A DNA stretch of 33,517 bases from an uncultured Sphingomonas sp. (lineage in GTDB: Bacteria; Pseudomonadota; Alphaproteobacteria; Sphingomonadales; Sphingomonadaceae): positions 1-33,517 of the forward strand of contig CADCVY010000004.1 in the NCBI GenBank assembly GCA_902806275.1. Reading direction: 5' to 3'. The translations under genes were made by a program, and so were the position numbers. How positions within the stretch are numbered: the first letter of the stretch is position 1; the number at the start of each line of letters is the position of its first letter. The notes beneath the pieces were generated by a model. It was not told where the DNA came from. It made no database searches and saw only the letters and a program-made list of their open reading frames with translations. Positions 17,501-28,066 of the stretch are shown here, in pieces.

Positions 17501-17615
17501 CTATGTCGCGCCGCCGGCGCCGCCACCGCCGCCGGTGATCGAGCAGCCGGCACCGCCGCCGCCTCCACCGCCCCCGCCGCCGCCGCCTCCAACGGCTGGC
17601 GAACGGGGCCAGTAG
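14586..17615 (+). CDS. TonB-dependent outer membrane receptor with Pro-rich C-terminal tail
   Basis: This 1009-aa ligand-gated outer membrane channel imports an unknown substrate using TonB energy. GGGGAGAG lies before the ATG. A signal peptide ends APAFA at residue 22. A low-complexity Gln/Pro linker leads to a TonB-box-like IVITATRR (63-70). The plug domain follows (VPLAVSAVTSETLENAG, RGIGTVGDNPG, IEVLRGPQGTLFGRNTSAG), then a beta-barrel of many aromatic strands. Extracellular-loop inserts carry Cys pairs: 444/462, 603/619 and 749/767. The first pair is followed by a helical, Ala/Gln-rich insert (about 466-525); the last pair encloses an Asp-rich turn. Beyond the final strand (TFGLTLRSRLGF) lies a tail of about 37 residues, mostly proline, so the barrel does not end in the usual terminal aromatic residue. 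The substrate is unknown. Confidence 0.93.
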   Translation: MIRKSMWLLSAGLFAVSAPAFAQDQAQPQPQPDSAPPTESANSQTGTGGDQTTGQQDVNNGDIVITATRRNEALSDVPLAVSAVTSETLENAGATDIRQLTQVSPSLLVSSTSSEGGAAVARIRGIGTVGDNPGLESSVGVFIDGVYRSRTGTGLTELGAVDRIEVLRGPQGTLFGRNTSAGLIHVITARPRFNAEANGQVDIGNYDLRRFELGLTGPISESLAARVDGVMMKRDGFLKDVISGRRVNDRDRWLLRGQLLYQPTDDLSVRLIADYAKRDEECCAAPFLPAFDVVGDGSGGTTEQASSIAGLERALGAVINDDPFDRRVSITPGRSYRSDVTDGGLSGEAVFDFGAAEVTSITAYRYNKYTRGQDADFNNLDILFRDDDGSAFNRFKTFSQELRLQGTTFGDRLDWLVGGYYANEKLRVRDNLAFGEDYLRYANCLLFSSVLAPGVNPTAPGCVSQPVITGAIAQLTAGIAQVSAGIAALQAIPNRTPAQEAQLQALITQRATLTAQRGALGAVNANPANPGFGSLNTVLGLPGSNPFAGIAGNDTFNQTSNNFSVFTHNIFSLTDQLRVTVGARYTHERKRLRATLEDSNVFCRTIAASPLAAFQQLACVVPSVPGGSFTDSDSKTENKLSGTAVLSFKPTPELLTYASYSRGYKAGGYNLDRAALPRAGAARNGPVLATATLDDLEFDPEINDAFELGAKYNGRGFDVNVAAFQQSFDDFQLNLFNGIAFEVENVNSCSDDLDGADTDNSGITGACEGKLRSGVRSRGVEVEVFARPMRDLSINLGTTYANTRYRRNLVGASGEATSAQLFQLPGRRISNSAAWTSTGSITWTPALTDGGLRGLVYLGARHMSRYNTGSDLDIEKMQKGFAVFNGRLGLQGPEGVWSVEVWGQNLFNKDYLQVAFDAPLQGSGTTRGVQQGAANGFYNRSTQLFGAFLGEPRTFGLTLRSRLGFNREAAPAYVAPPAPPPPPVIEQPAPPPPPPPPPPPPPTAGERGQ

Positions 17616-17634
17616 GCTTCCCAGGTCAAAGGGG

Positions 17635-17668
17635 AAGGGCCTCGCCTTCGGGCGGGGCCCTTTATTTA
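17635..17668 (+). terminator. Rho-independent terminator of the TonB receptor gene
   Basis: A 12-bp stem (AAGGGCCTCGCC with GGCGGGGCCCTT, one T-G wobble) is closed by a UUCG tetraloop and followed by TATTTAT. It starts 20 bp after the receptor stop. The glnD gene ends inside the 3' flank on the other strand, so the hairpin may also protect or terminate that transcript, although no T-run follows on that side. Confidence 0.85.
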
Positions 17669-20359
17669 TGCGGCAAGCGCGTCCGCTTCGTGAGCGGCGG
17701 CGAGCAGTGCGGCGCGCAATGCCTCCATCGCGTCTGGACCGAGCTTACGATTATCGCTGCCCGTCACGTAGAAGACGTCGACCGCCCGCTCGCCGTAGGT
17801 GGCGATATGGGCCGAGCGGATCTGATGCCCGCAGCGGCTGATCGCCGCCGTCAGCCCGGCCAGCAGCCCCGGGCGGTCCAAAGCGTTCACTTCGATCACG
17901 GTGGTCCGCGAGGACGCGCCCTCGGCGACGGTGACGGAGGGCGCGAAGCTGAACGCCTGCGCCTTTCCCCGCCCGCGAGGTAATCCGCCCAAGTTGGGCG
18001 GCTCCGGGCTGGCGATCGCCCGCTCGACCGATTGGACCAGCCGGTTGCGCAAGCGCCGGTCGCGGTACGGCTGCCCGCGCGCGTCAAGCACCAACAAGTT
18101 GTCGAGTGCCTGGCCGTCACGCGTCGTGTGAATGCGGGCGTCGATGATGTTGGCGCCCGCCGCGGCCAGGCCAGCGCAGATGCGGTAAAACAAGCCCTCG
18201 CGGTCCGGCGTGAACACGCTGATGCGGGTGGCGCCGCTGTCGCTGTCATCCTCGACGAACACGCTCGGCTCCGGCTCGCCGATCTGCGCCCCGGCGGCGG
18301 CAATCTGGCGGGCGTTGGCGATCTGCCAGCTTGGCGGCTCCGCCAGCCAGTAGCTGTCCGGCAGGCGGCGGGCATGGGCGCGCGCGGCGCTCGCTTTCCA
18401 CCCCAGGGCCCGCGCCAATTCCCGCTGGCGCGCCTCGACCAGCTCGGCGCGGCCGTGCTGCTTGTGCCCGAGCCAGAGGCGTTCCTCGGCGGCTTCGAAC
18501 AGGGTCCGCAGCAATGTCCGCTTCCATTCGTTCCATACGCCCGGCCCGACCGCGCGGATGTCGACCACGGTCAGGATCAGCAGCAGGCGCAGCCGCTCCG
18601 GGCTTTGCACCTGGCGAACGAAATCCTCGATCGTCTTGGGGTCGGCAAGGTCGCGCTTGAAGGCGGTTGCCGACAGCAGCAGGTGATGCCGCACCAGCCA
18701 AGCGACGGTCTCCGTCTCGGCCTGGTCGAGGCCGAAGCGCGGGCATAGCTTGAGCGCGATTTCGGCCCCCAACACGCTGTGGTCGCCACCCCGGCCTTTG
18801 GCGATGTCGTGCAGCAGCACTGCGACGTACAGCACCCGCCGCGAAGCGATCTGGCGGATGATCGCGGTCGACAGCGGGTGATCCTGCCTAAGATCTTCGC
18901 GCTCGATCGCGGCCAGCAGGCCAAGCGCCCGGATCGAATGCTCGTCCACCGTATAATGGTGGTACATGTCGAACTGCATCTGCGCGACGACCCGGCCGAA
19001 GTCGGGCACGAAGCGGCCGAACACGCCCGCTTCGTTCATCCACCGCAGCACGGTTTCCGGCGAATTGAGGGAGGTCAGCACCTCCATGAACAAGGCGTTC
19101 GCGCGCCGGTCATCCCGCACCGCAGCGTCGATCAATGCTGCGTCGCGCGCAGCCGCGCGCATCGCGGTGGGATGCACCTCCAGCTGCTCGCGTGCGGCAA
19201 GGGCAAACAGCTCGATCAGCCGCACCGGATCGGCGCGGAAGAAGTTGTCGGACGGGATCGAGATGCGCCCCCGATCGAGCACGAAGCCGCCCAGGCGCTT
19301 GGGCTTGCGGCGGATGGTCGGCAGCGCGAAGCGGAAGCCCTTCTTGCCGAGTTGCTCGTCGAGCTGCGCCAGGAACACGCCCGTCAGGTCGCCGACGGTT
19401 TTTGCGTTGAGGAAGTAGAATTGCATGAACCGCTCGACCGCGGCTTTGCCCGGCCGGTCGGCGTAGCGCATGAGCTGGGCGATTTGCGGCTGATACTCGA
19501 ACCCGAGCCGGTCCTCCGCTCGCCCGGCCAGGCTGTGAAGGTGGCAGCGCACCGACCAGAAGAACCGCTCGGCACGGTCGAAGCGCCGGAACTCGGCAAC
19601 GCTCAGCAGGCCGGCGCCGACCAGGTCGGCCGGCCCGGCAACCCCATGCACATATTTGCCGATCCAGTATAGGGTATGGAGGTCGCGCAGGCCGCCCTTG
19701 CCGTCCTTGACGTTGGGCTCGACGACGTAGCGGCTGTCCCCCATGCGGACGTGGCGGGCGTCGCGCTCGGCGAGCTTGGCTGCGACATAGTCCGCCGAGG
19801 TGCCGGCGACGACCTCCTTGCGGAAGCGCAGCATGGCGTGATCGAATAGCTGATCGACGCCCCACAGCCTGCGGGCTTCGAGAAAGGCCGTGCGGACCGT
19901 GGTGTCCTGCTTCGCCAGCGCGAGCAGTTGGTCGGTCGAGCGGATCGAGTGCCCGACTTTTAGTTTGAGGCTCCACAGCAGGTGCAGCACCGCTTCGGCA
20001 ATCCGCTCCTGCGCCGCGGTCGGCTCCATTGCGGTCAGGAACATCAGGTCGACGTCGCTGAACGGCGCCATTTCGGCTCGCCCGGTGCCGCCAAGACCCA
20101 CAAGGGCGATCCCGGGATCGGTGGCCGCGGCAGCATGGTCGTAGGCGAGGCGGACCAATTGGTCGTGGAGGTAGGCGGTAGCGCGCGCCGCCGCCCGGCC
20201 GCGACTGGGCTCCGCAGCCAAGCGCCGGGCGATCTCGGCGCGGCCACTGATGAGCGCTGCGCAGAGGATATCCGCCGGGGCGTCCGACTGGATCAGGCGG
20301 TAGGCGACGGCGCGGCGGTCGATCAGCGCGCGACGGTTGTCGACGTCGGACAAGCTCAT
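17666..20359 (-). CDS. glnD: Bifunctional PII uridylyltransferase/uridylyl-removing enzyme
   Basis: GlnD senses glutamine and adds UMP to, or removes it from, PII proteins, controlling nitrogen assimilation. The 897-aa protein is in the normal range. The nucleotidyltransferase motif is [21 protein letters not shown] (88-108 in two parts), with catalytic Asp102 and Asp104. A PII-uridylyltransferase region leads to the HD phosphohydrolase domain, with HHYTVDEHS at 467-475 and [14 protein letters not shown] at 515-528. Two ACT domains end the protein, starting around 712 ([12 protein letters not shown]) and 821 ([13 protein letters not shown]), where glutamine binds. The start ATG overlaps the mutS stop as ATGA, so translation is coupled. 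A longer upstream reading is only the shadow of mutS. Confidence 0.97.
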   Translation of the reverse strand: MSLSDVDNRRALIDRRAVAYRLIQSDAPADILCAALISGRAEIARRLAAEPSRGRAAARATAYLHDQLVRLAYDHAAAATDPGIALVGLGGTGRAEMAPFSDVDLMFLTAMEPTAAQERIAEAVLHLLWSLKLKVGHSIRSTDQLLALAKQDTTVRTAFLEARRLWGVDQLFDHAMLRFRKEVVAGTSADYVAAKLAERDARHVRMGDSRYVVEPNVKDGKGGLRDLHTLYWIGKYVHGVAGPADLVGAGLLSVAEFRRFDRAERFFWSVRCHLHSLAGRAEDRLGFEYQPQIAQLMRYADRPGKAAVERFMQFYFLNAKTVGDLTGVFLAQLDEQLGKKGFRFALPTIRRKPKRLGGFVLDRGRISIPSDNFFRADPVRLIELFALAAREQLEVHPTAMRAAARDAALIDAAVRDDRRANALFMEVLTSLNSPETVLRWMNEAGVFGRFVPDFGRVVAQMQFDMYHHYTVDEHSIRALGLLAAIEREDLRQDHPLSTAIIRQIASRRVLYVAVLLHDIAKGRGGDHSVLGAEIALKLCPRFGLDQAETETVAWLVRHHLLLSATAFKRDLADPKTIEDFVRQVQSPERLRLLLILTVVDIRAVGPGVWNEWKRTLLRTLFEAAEERLWLGHKQHGRAELVEARQRELARALGWKASAARAHARRLPDSYWLAEPPSWQIANARQIAAAGAQIGEPEPSVFVEDDSDSGATRISVFTPDREGLFYRICAGLAAAGANIIDARIHTTRDGQALDNLLVLDARGQPYRDRRLRNRLVQSVERAIASPEPPNLGGLPRGRGKAQAFSFAPSVTVAEGASSRTTVIEVNALDRPGLLAGLTAAISRCGHQIRSAHIATYGERAVDVFYVTGSDNRKLGPDAMEALRAALLAAAHEADALAA

Positions 20360-22953
20360 GGGCCGCGCTCGCCCGCCAGCCGCTTGAGCCGGTAGAGCGC
20401 TTCCAGCGCCTCGCGTGGGCTGAGCGCATCGGGGTCGATCTGCTGGAGCTCGTCGCCGAGCGGGTCGGCCGCTCGCTTCGGCTCCGCCGCGGCGAACAAC
20501 GGCAGGTCGTGCAGCCCCGCGGCGATGCCGCCAGTGGCGTCGCGTCCGGCCTCCAGCTTGGCGAGCACCGATTTCGCGCGCGAGACGACGGCCGCGGGCA
20601 GCCCGGCGAGCTTGGCAACGGCAATGCCGTAGCTGCGGTCGGCGGCCCCGCTGACAAGCTCGTGCAGCAGGATTAGGTCGCCTTTCCATTCGCGCGCGCG
20701 CACGTGGTGCAAGGACAAGGCATCCAGCCGGCCGGCAAGGCGGGTCAACTCGTGGTAATGGGTGGCGAACAGGGTTCGACATTTCACCTGGTCGTGCATC
20801 GCCTCGACCACCGCCCAAGCGATCGCCAAGCCGTCGTAGGTCGAGGTGCCGCGCCCGATCTCGTCGAGGATGACGAGGCTTCGCGGCGTCGCTTGCGCCA
20901 GGATGGCGGCGGTCTCGACCATCTCGACCATGAACGTCGAGCGGCCGCGGGCGAGATTGTCGGATGCGCCGACCCGGCTGAACAGCCGGTCGACCATGCC
21001 GACCCTGGCGCCGCTTGCGGGTACGAAACTGCCGGCCTGCGCCAGCAGGGCGATGAGCGCGGTTTGCCGCAGGAAGGTCGACTTGCCGCCCATATTGGGT
21101 CCGGTGATCAGCCACAGCCGGTCGGCGGGGCCGAGGGCGACGTCGTTGGCGACGAAGCGTTCGCCGCCGCCTTGCAGCGCCGCCTCGACCACCGGGTGGC
21201 GCCCCGCTTCGATTTCGAGGCACGGCCGATCGGTCAGCAGCGGCCGGCACCAGCCGCCCTCCACCGCGCGTGCGGCATGCGAAGCGGCGACGTCGATCCG
21301 GGCGATCGCCTCCGCCGTTCCCGTGATCTGCGGCGCTGCGGCGACCGCAAGCGCGGCCAGTTCCCCAGCGTGAGCGGCCTCGGCCGACAGCGCGTGGCCG
21401 CCCGCTTCGACCACCCGGCTGGCTTCCTCGTGCAGCTCGGGCGAGTTGAAGCGCACCACGCCGGCCAGCGTCTGGCGATGGGTGAAGCCGCTTGCGGGCG
21501 CGCTCAACCGGTCGGCATGCCTCGCCGACACTTCGACATGGTAGCCGAGCACATTGTTGTGCCGGATCTTGAGCGAGCCGACCCCGGTGCTGTCGCGGTA
21601 GCGGCTTTCAAGCGCGGCGATGGCGCGGCGCCCGTTCGACGCCGCGGCGCGCAGCCCGTCGAGCTCGGGGTCGTAACCTTCGGCGATATAGCCGCCCTTG
21701 GCTGCATCGATCGGCGGCGAGGGGACGAGCGCTCGGGCGAGCTTGCCAACCAGGGCGTCATGTCCGCCGAGCCGGGGCAGCAAGGTCTCGATCATCGCCG
21801 GCCGGTCCGGTTCGCCCTCAAGTTCGCGTCGCAGCGCTCCCGCCGCCGCAAGGCCGTCCCGAAGCAGCGCCAGATCGCGCGGCGATCCACGGCCCGCCGC
21901 CAATCGGGCAAGTGCGCGAGCAAAGTCCGGCATGGCCCGAAGCGCCACCCGCACCCGCTCGCGCCGCGAGCTAGCGGCATGCAGCCAGGCGACCAGCGCC
22001 AGCCGCGCCTCGATCGCGGCGTGCTCGGTCAGCGGCGCGGCAATGTCCTCGCCCAGCAAGCGCCGACCCGCGGCCGTCTGGCAGCGGTCGACCTCGCCTA
22101 GCAGGCTCCCCGAGGTGGTGCCGCCCACCGAGCGCGTCAGCTCCAGGCTTTCGCGGGTCGCCGCATCGATCGCCATGTGCGCCGACCGGCCGATCCGGCG
22201 CGGCGCTTCGAGCAGGATGCCCGCGCCCTTTTGCGTCGCGTCCAGGTAAGCGAGCAGTCCGCCCACCGCGACGAGTTCCGCCCGCGAGGGGCCGCCGAGA
22301 CCGTCCAGCGTCGCCAGCCCGAACTGGCTCTTGAGCGCGCGCTCGCCGGCAACGCTGTCGAACCCACCCTTCCCGGCGGTTGTCGGCAGGCCGGGGACCG
22401 CCTCGTCGGCGATCGTCTCCGCCGGCGACAGCCGCGCCAGCTCGGCGGCGAGCTCGCCGGGGCCACAGGCAATCAGCTCAAAGCGGCCGGTCGAGATATC
22501 CGCCGCGGCGAGGGCCCAGTCGTCGTTGGCGCGCCCAACCGCCGCCAGCCAGTTGGCGGCAGCGGATTCGAGCAGCGCTTCTTCGGTCAGCGTCCCCGGC
22601 GTGACCAGACGCACGATGGCACGGTCGACCAGTGCCTTGGAGCCGCGCGCCTTGCGGGCTTCCGCCGGGCTTTCCGTCTGCTCGGCGATGGCGACGCGAT
22701 GGCCGGCGCGGATCAGGCGCGCGAGATAGGCTTCGGCCGAATGCACCGGCACGCCGCACATCGGGATTGGCTCGCCGGCGTCGGCGCCGCGCTTGGTTAG
22801 CGCGATGTCGAGGCACGCCGCCGCCGCCTTGGCATCGTCGAAGAACAGCTCGAAGAAGTCGCCCATGCGGTAAAAGAGCATGGCGTCCCCCGCCTCATCC
22901 TTGAGGCGCTTGTACTGCGCCATCATCGGGGTGGGAGCGTCCGCGCGGGCCAT
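20356..22953 (-). CDS. mutS: DNA mismatch repair ATPase MutS
   Basis: MutS recognises mismatches and small loops and recruits MutL. From the ATG giving [14 protein letters not shown] the protein is 865 aa, like E. coli MutS. The frame is open a further 23 codons upstream, but that part translates the hairpin repeat and has no family match. The mismatch-probing motif is GDFFELFF, with Phe33 and Glu35. The Walker [10 protein letters not shown] is at 618-626, followed by [15 protein letters not shown] (Walker B and signature) and THYHELT. The clamp and lever regions are normal. The 3' end overlaps glnD by four bases. The upstream region is shared with the divergent maeB. Confidence 0.97.
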   Translation of the reverse strand: MARADAPTPMMAQYKRLKDEAGDAMLFYRMGDFFELFFDDAKAAAACLDIALTKRGADAGEPIPMCGVPVHSAEAYLARLIRAGHRVAIAEQTESPAEARKARGSKALVDRAIVRLVTPGTLTEEALLESAAANWLAAVGRANDDWALAAADISTGRFELIACGPGELAAELARLSPAETIADEAVPGLPTTAGKGGFDSVAGERALKSQFGLATLDGLGGPSRAELVAVGGLLAYLDATQKGAGILLEAPRRIGRSAHMAIDAATRESLELTRSVGGTTSGSLLGEVDRCQTAAGRRLLGEDIAAPLTEHAAIEARLALVAWLHAASSRRERVRVALRAMPDFARALARLAAGRGSPRDLALLRDGLAAAGALRRELEGEPDRPAMIETLLPRLGGHDALVGKLARALVPSPPIDAAKGGYIAEGYDPELDGLRAAASNGRRAIAALESRYRDSTGVGSLKIRHNNVLGYHVEVSARHADRLSAPASGFTHRQTLAGVVRFNSPELHEEASRVVEAGGHALSAEAAHAGELAALAVAAAPQITGTAEAIARIDVAASHAARAVEGGWCRPLLTDRPCLEIEAGRHPVVEAALQGGGERFVANDVALGPADRLWLITGPNMGGKSTFLRQTALIALLAQAGSFVPASGARVGMVDRLFSRVGASDNLARGRSTFMVEMVETAAILAQATPRSLVILDEIGRGTSTYDGLAIAWAVVEAMHDQVKCRTLFATHYHELTRLAGRLDALSLHHVRAREWKGDLILLHELVSGAADRSYGIAVAKLAGLPAAVVSRAKSVLAKLEAGRDATGGIAAGLHDLPLFAAAEPKRAADPLGDELQQIDPDALSPREALEALYRLKRLAGERGP

Positions 22954-22966
22954 GGTCGCTTGGTAG

Positions 22967-23020
22967 TGGGTTCCTGCGCGGGCAGGAACCCAGTTACTGG
23001 GCTCCTGCTTTCGCCGGAGC
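22967..23020 (-). repeat. REP-like hairpin pair between mutS and maeB
   Basis: A perfect 11-bp inverted repeat (22967-22977 with 22982-22992, loop of four) is followed by a second imperfect hairpin at 23001-23020 (GCTCCTGC, loop TTTC, GCCGGAGC). A short dyad, CCAGT and ACTGG, sits between them at 22990-23000. The sequence style (GGTTCCTGC and CCGGCGAAAGC) resembles short extragenic repeats that I recall as scattered in sphingomonad genomes. It fills most of the 92-bp gap that must also hold the divergent mutS and maeB promoters. Confidence 0.65.
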
Positions 23021-23045
23021 ACTGGCCGGGCTAAGCACCCGCCCC

Positions 23046-25331
<2,286 letters not shown>

Positions 25332-25332
25332 A

Positions 25333-25382
25333 GCTCCGCCCCGGGACGGGGAGGTGGCAGCACGCAGTGCTGACGAAGGGGG
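25333..25382 (+). repeat. Intergenic repeat element, copy A
   Basis: This copy begins with a hairpin CCCCG-gga-CGGGG (25339-25351) in the block TCCGCCCCGGGACGGGGA (25335-25352). A second small hairpin, AGCAC-gca-GTGCT (25359-25371), follows, then a GGGGG run. The layout (GC hairpin, GGTGGCAGC, small hairpin, TGACGAAGGGGG) is like a common alphaproteobacterial intergenic repeat. Copy B lies inverted just downstream. Confidence 0.65.
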
Positions 25383-25398
25383 CTCTCTGCATGGCAAA

Positions 25399-25446
25399 CC
25401 CCCTCCACCATCCTGCGCATGGTCCCCATCCCCGTTCCGGGGAGGA
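25399..25446 (-). repeat. Intergenic repeat element, copy B (inverted to copy A)
   Basis: Read on the minus strand this begins TCCTCCCCGGAACGGGGA (25446 to 25429), 16 of 18 bases identical to the start of copy A. It has its own inner dyad ACCAT/ATGGT (25407-25423) and ends in GAGGGGG. The GGGGG ends of A and B face each other and can pair. Together the copies fill the gap between the convergent maeB and rsh stops and could act as a two-way terminator. Confidence 0.6.
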
Positions 25447-27537
25447 CTAGATCCGCTCTACCGAACTGACCGGATCCGCATCTCTTAGAGCGGCGATGAT
25501 CGCGTGCAGGTGCGCGAGGTCGTGCACCTCGATATCGAGGTGGAAGGTTTGGAAGCTGCCGTCGCGGTGGACCAGCTGCAGGTTGACGATGTTGGCGTGC
25601 TTGGTGCCGAGGATGCCCGACATGATGCCGAGCGCCCCCGGGATGTCGCGCAGGATCACCGACAGGCGCGCGGCGCCCCCGTCCGAGCCTTCGCCCCAGG
25701 CAAGGTCGAGCCAGTCGGCGTCGATGCCGCTGGCAAGCGCGTCGCAGCCGATCACATGGACCTCGATCTCCTCGTCTTCGCGGCGCAGGCCGACGATCCG
25801 GTCGCCCGGAATCGGGTGGCAGCAATTGGCAAGGTGATAGGCAACGCCGGCGGTCAGCCCCTTGATCGAGATCGCCTTGCGCTGGCCAAGCGGCCGCGGC
25901 GCGACGTCGCCACCGGCCGATCCGGGCATCAGCGCTTCCATCAGCACCTCGTCACGCACCCGCTTGCGGGCGATGGCGATCATCAGCTCGTCATCGTTCT
26001 CGATCCGCAGCTTCTTGAGCGCGCGCTGTTGCGCGTCCTTGGCGAGCTCGGCGGGGAGCCGGGCGACGATCTCGTCGTAGATCTTGCGGCCGAGCTCGAC
26101 AGTCTCGTCGCGCTCCTTGTGGCGAACGAAGCGGCGAACGCCGGCGCGCGCTTTGCCGGTCGCGACGAAGCGCAGCCAAGACGGCTGCGGGTGCTGCGCT
26201 TCCGACGCCAGGATCTCCACCTGGTCGCCATTCTCCAAAATCGTCCGCAGCGGAACCACCCGCCCGTTGACCTTCGCGCCCACGGTGCGGTCGCCGAGGT
26301 CGGTGTGCACGGCGTACGCGAAGTCGACCGGGGTTGCGCCCTTGGGCAGCTGGATCAGCTCGCCCTTCGGAGTGAAGGCGAAGATGCGGTCCTGGTACAT
26401 CGCCATGCGCGTGTGCTCGAGCAGCTCTTCCGGGCTCTCGGCATGGTCGAGGATTTCGACGAGATCATCGACCCACGGCACGTGGAGGTCGGCGCTCGGC
26501 TTGCCTTCCTTATAGGCCCAGTGGGCGGCGAGGCCGCGCTGCGCCTGGTCGTGCATCCCCCGGTCGCGGATCTGGATTTCGATCCGCATTTTCGAATCAT
26601 GAATCACCGACGTGTGTAGGGAGCGATAGCCGTTGCGCTTGGGCGTGGAGACGTAATCCTTGAACCTACCCGGGACCATCGGCCAGCGCTGGTGGATGAG
26701 GCCCAGCGCGCGGTAGCTTTCGCCGACGTCCTTGACGATGATCCGGAACGCCATGACGTCCGACAATTGCTCGAAGCTGATGTGCCGCTCGGCCATCTTC
26801 TTCCAGATCGAATAGGGGTGCTTCTGCCGGCCGGTGACCTCCGCTTGCAGGCCGTTGTCGGCAAGGTAGAGCTGGAGGCCGAGGCCGATGCGGCTGACGA
26901 GGTCGCCGCCCTGCTGGGTCAGCTGATCAAGCCGGCGCATGATGGAAGCGTAGGCGTCCGGCTCGAGCACGCGGAACGCCAGCGTCTGCATTTCGGTCAT
27001 CATTTCGTACATGCCGATGCGCTCGGCCAGCGGCGCGTAGATATCCATCGTCTCGCGGGCGATCCGTCGCCGTTTCTCGTCCGACTGGATGTGGTGGAGC
27101 GTGCGCATGTTGTGCAGCCGGTCGGCGAGCTTGACCAGCAGGACGCGGATATCGTCGCTGAGCGCGAGCAGGAACTTGCGCAGGTTCTCGGCGGCACGCT
27201 CGTTCTCTGACTGGGCCTCAATCTTGCTGAGCTTGGTGACGCCGTCGACCAGCCGGGCGACGTCCTGCCCAAACAACTTTTCGATCTCCTGCGGGGTCGC
27301 AAGCGTGTCCTCGATCGTGTCGTGGAGGATGGCCGTGGCGATCGTCTGGTCGTCGAGCTTGAGGTCCGTGAGGATGCCCGCGACTTCGATCGGGTGACTG
27401 AAATACGGGTCGCCGGACGCGCGCAGCTGGCTCCCATGCGCCTTCATCGAGAAGACGTAGGCGCGGTTGATCAGCCCTTCATCCGCGTCCGGATCGTAGG
27501 ACCGCACCTTTTCGACGAGTTCGTACTGACGAAGCAC
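25447..27537 (-). CDS. Bifunctional (p)ppGpp synthetase/hydrolase (RelA/SpoT, Rsh)
   Basis: This enzyme makes and degrades the alarmone (p)ppGpp, linking starvation to growth control. The 696-aa protein starts at GTG (LRQYELVEKVRSYDPDADEG); an in-frame TAG six bases upstream and the lack of an earlier ATG make this start firm. The hydrolase HD domain is intact: His48, HDTIED at 72-77, and LADRLHNMRT. The synthetase domain has KHPYSIWKKM (near 240) and STPKRNGYRSLHTS (near 300). A TGS domain (FTPKGELIQLPKGATPVDFAY), a helical/zinc-finger-like region with CCHPIPGD, and a C-terminal ACT domain (LSVILRDIPGALG) follow. This is the standard long alphaproteobacterial Rsh, probably the only one. Confidence 0.96.
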   Translation of the reverse strand: MLRQYELVEKVRSYDPDADEGLINRAYVFSMKAHGSQLRASGDPYFSHPIEVAGILTDLKLDDQTIATAILHDTIEDTLATPQEIEKLFGQDVARLVDGVTKLSKIEAQSENERAAENLRKFLLALSDDIRVLLVKLADRLHNMRTLHHIQSDEKRRRIARETMDIYAPLAERIGMYEMMTEMQTLAFRVLEPDAYASIMRRLDQLTQQGGDLVSRIGLGLQLYLADNGLQAEVTGRQKHPYSIWKKMAERHISFEQLSDVMAFRIIVKDVGESYRALGLIHQRWPMVPGRFKDYVSTPKRNGYRSLHTSVIHDSKMRIEIQIRDRGMHDQAQRGLAAHWAYKEGKPSADLHVPWVDDLVEILDHAESPEELLEHTRMAMYQDRIFAFTPKGELIQLPKGATPVDFAYAVHTDLGDRTVGAKVNGRVVPLRTILENGDQVEILASEAQHPQPSWLRFVATGKARAGVRRFVRHKERDETVELGRKIYDEIVARLPAELAKDAQQRALKKLRIENDDELMIAIARKRVRDEVLMEALMPGSAGGDVAPRPLGQRKAISIKGLTAGVAYHLANCCHPIPGDRIVGLRREDEEIEVHVIGCDALASGIDADWLDLAWGEGSDGGAARLSVILRDIPGALGIMSGILGTKHANIVNLQLVHRDGSFQTFHLDIEVHDLAHLHAIIAALRDADPVSSVERI

Positions 27538-27586
27538 GCCCTAAAATGGTGCCATGCGCACCCATTGTGCAAGCGCGAAAGGGTGA

Positions 27587-27617
27587 GGCTGCCCGAAGGG
27601 AGAGGGGACGGGCAGCC
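27587..27617 (-). terminator. Hairpin between the CC_3452-family gene and rsh, possible terminator
   Basis: A perfect 9-bp inverted repeat (GGCTGCCCG at 27587-27595 with CGGGCAGCC at 27609-27617) spans a 13-base loop. It lies 11 bp downstream of the CC_3452-family stop on the minus strand. No clear T-run follows on that strand (TCACCCTTTC), so termination is weak or the hairpin serves for RNA stability; it could also be part of an intergenic repeat. Confidence 0.35.
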
Positions 27618-27628
27618 CCGGGAGCGTT

Positions 27629-27946
27629 TTATTGAGCCGCCAAAGCCCGCGTCGGTGGGGGCTTGGCGGCCGCATTGCAGCGCTGAAGCTCGGCCGGGCT
27701 GAAGGCGCGGCCGTTCACGAGGAAGCTTTCAATCATGCCAGCGCGCTTGGCGAGCGACTGGCACAGCACCGCGGGGCGGCTTTCCTGAGTTGATCCCTGG
27801 CACGCCGCCGGTCCGCAATTCCAGACGATGTCGCGGGTGATCAGCTTGCCCGAAGCGGCGGCGACCGGCTTTGCCGAATAGCTGCCCGCCGTCGCCGATG
27901 TCGCGACCAGCGCCAGTGCTGAAAAGGCCATTATCGTCCGAAGCAT
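27629..27946 (-). CDS. CC_3452-family small secreted protein
   Basis: The product is 105 aa starting MLRTIMAFSALALVATSATA, with AGGAGG eight bases before the ATG. Earlier in-frame ATGs belong to the promoter region. The signal peptide is probably cleaved after ATSATA (residue 20). The mature part has IVWNCGPAACQG, VLCQSLAKRAG and LQRCNAA, giving four Cys likely to form disulfides in the periplasm. This Cys and Lys pattern matches small alphaproteobacterial proteins I know as the CC_3452 family, of unknown function. It is divergent from an HxlR-type regulator, with a symmetric promoter region between them, so the regulator may control it. Confidence 0.8.
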   Translation of the reverse strand: MLRTIMAFSALALVATSATAGSYSAKPVAAASGKLITRDIVWNCGPAACQGSTQESRPAVLCQSLAKRAGMIESFLVNGRAFSPAELQRCNAAAKPPPTRALAAQ

Positions 27947-27964
27947 CGCTGATCCTCCTGTTTG

Positions 27965-28008
27965 GTTGCGATTTGCTACTGATATCGATATAGGTTTCAT
28001 CGCGCAAC
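27965..28008. promoter_or_regulatory. Symmetric 44-bp dyad with interlocked divergent promoters
   Basis: The core ATATCGATAT (27982-27991) and the outer arms GTTGCG (27965-27970) and CGCAAC (28003-28008) share the same centre, 27986.5. In all, 15 of 22 base pairs are symmetric. Each arm supplies a -35-like TTGCG, and each flank of the core supplies a -10-like box 17 bases away: TTGCGA/TATAGG on the plus strand and TTGCGC/TATCAG on the minus strand. The segment is AT-rich compared with its surroundings. It is a good candidate for the operator of the adjacent HxlR regulator. Confidence 0.55.
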
Positions 28009-28066
28009 TGTTTATTCACGCCGCATTGTGCTTTGACTTGAGTCGGACAGGAGGAAAGCAGGCGGC

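Noticed and set aside
20360-21250. Longer N-terminus for GlnD reaching into mutS
   Set aside because: This part is an out-of-frame reading of the MutS ATPase domain; the coupled ATGA start is the family-like one.
22954-23022. Longer N-terminus for MutS from an ATG at 23022
   Set aside because: The extra 23 codons translate the hairpin repeat and do not match MutS, whose family start fits MARADAPTP.
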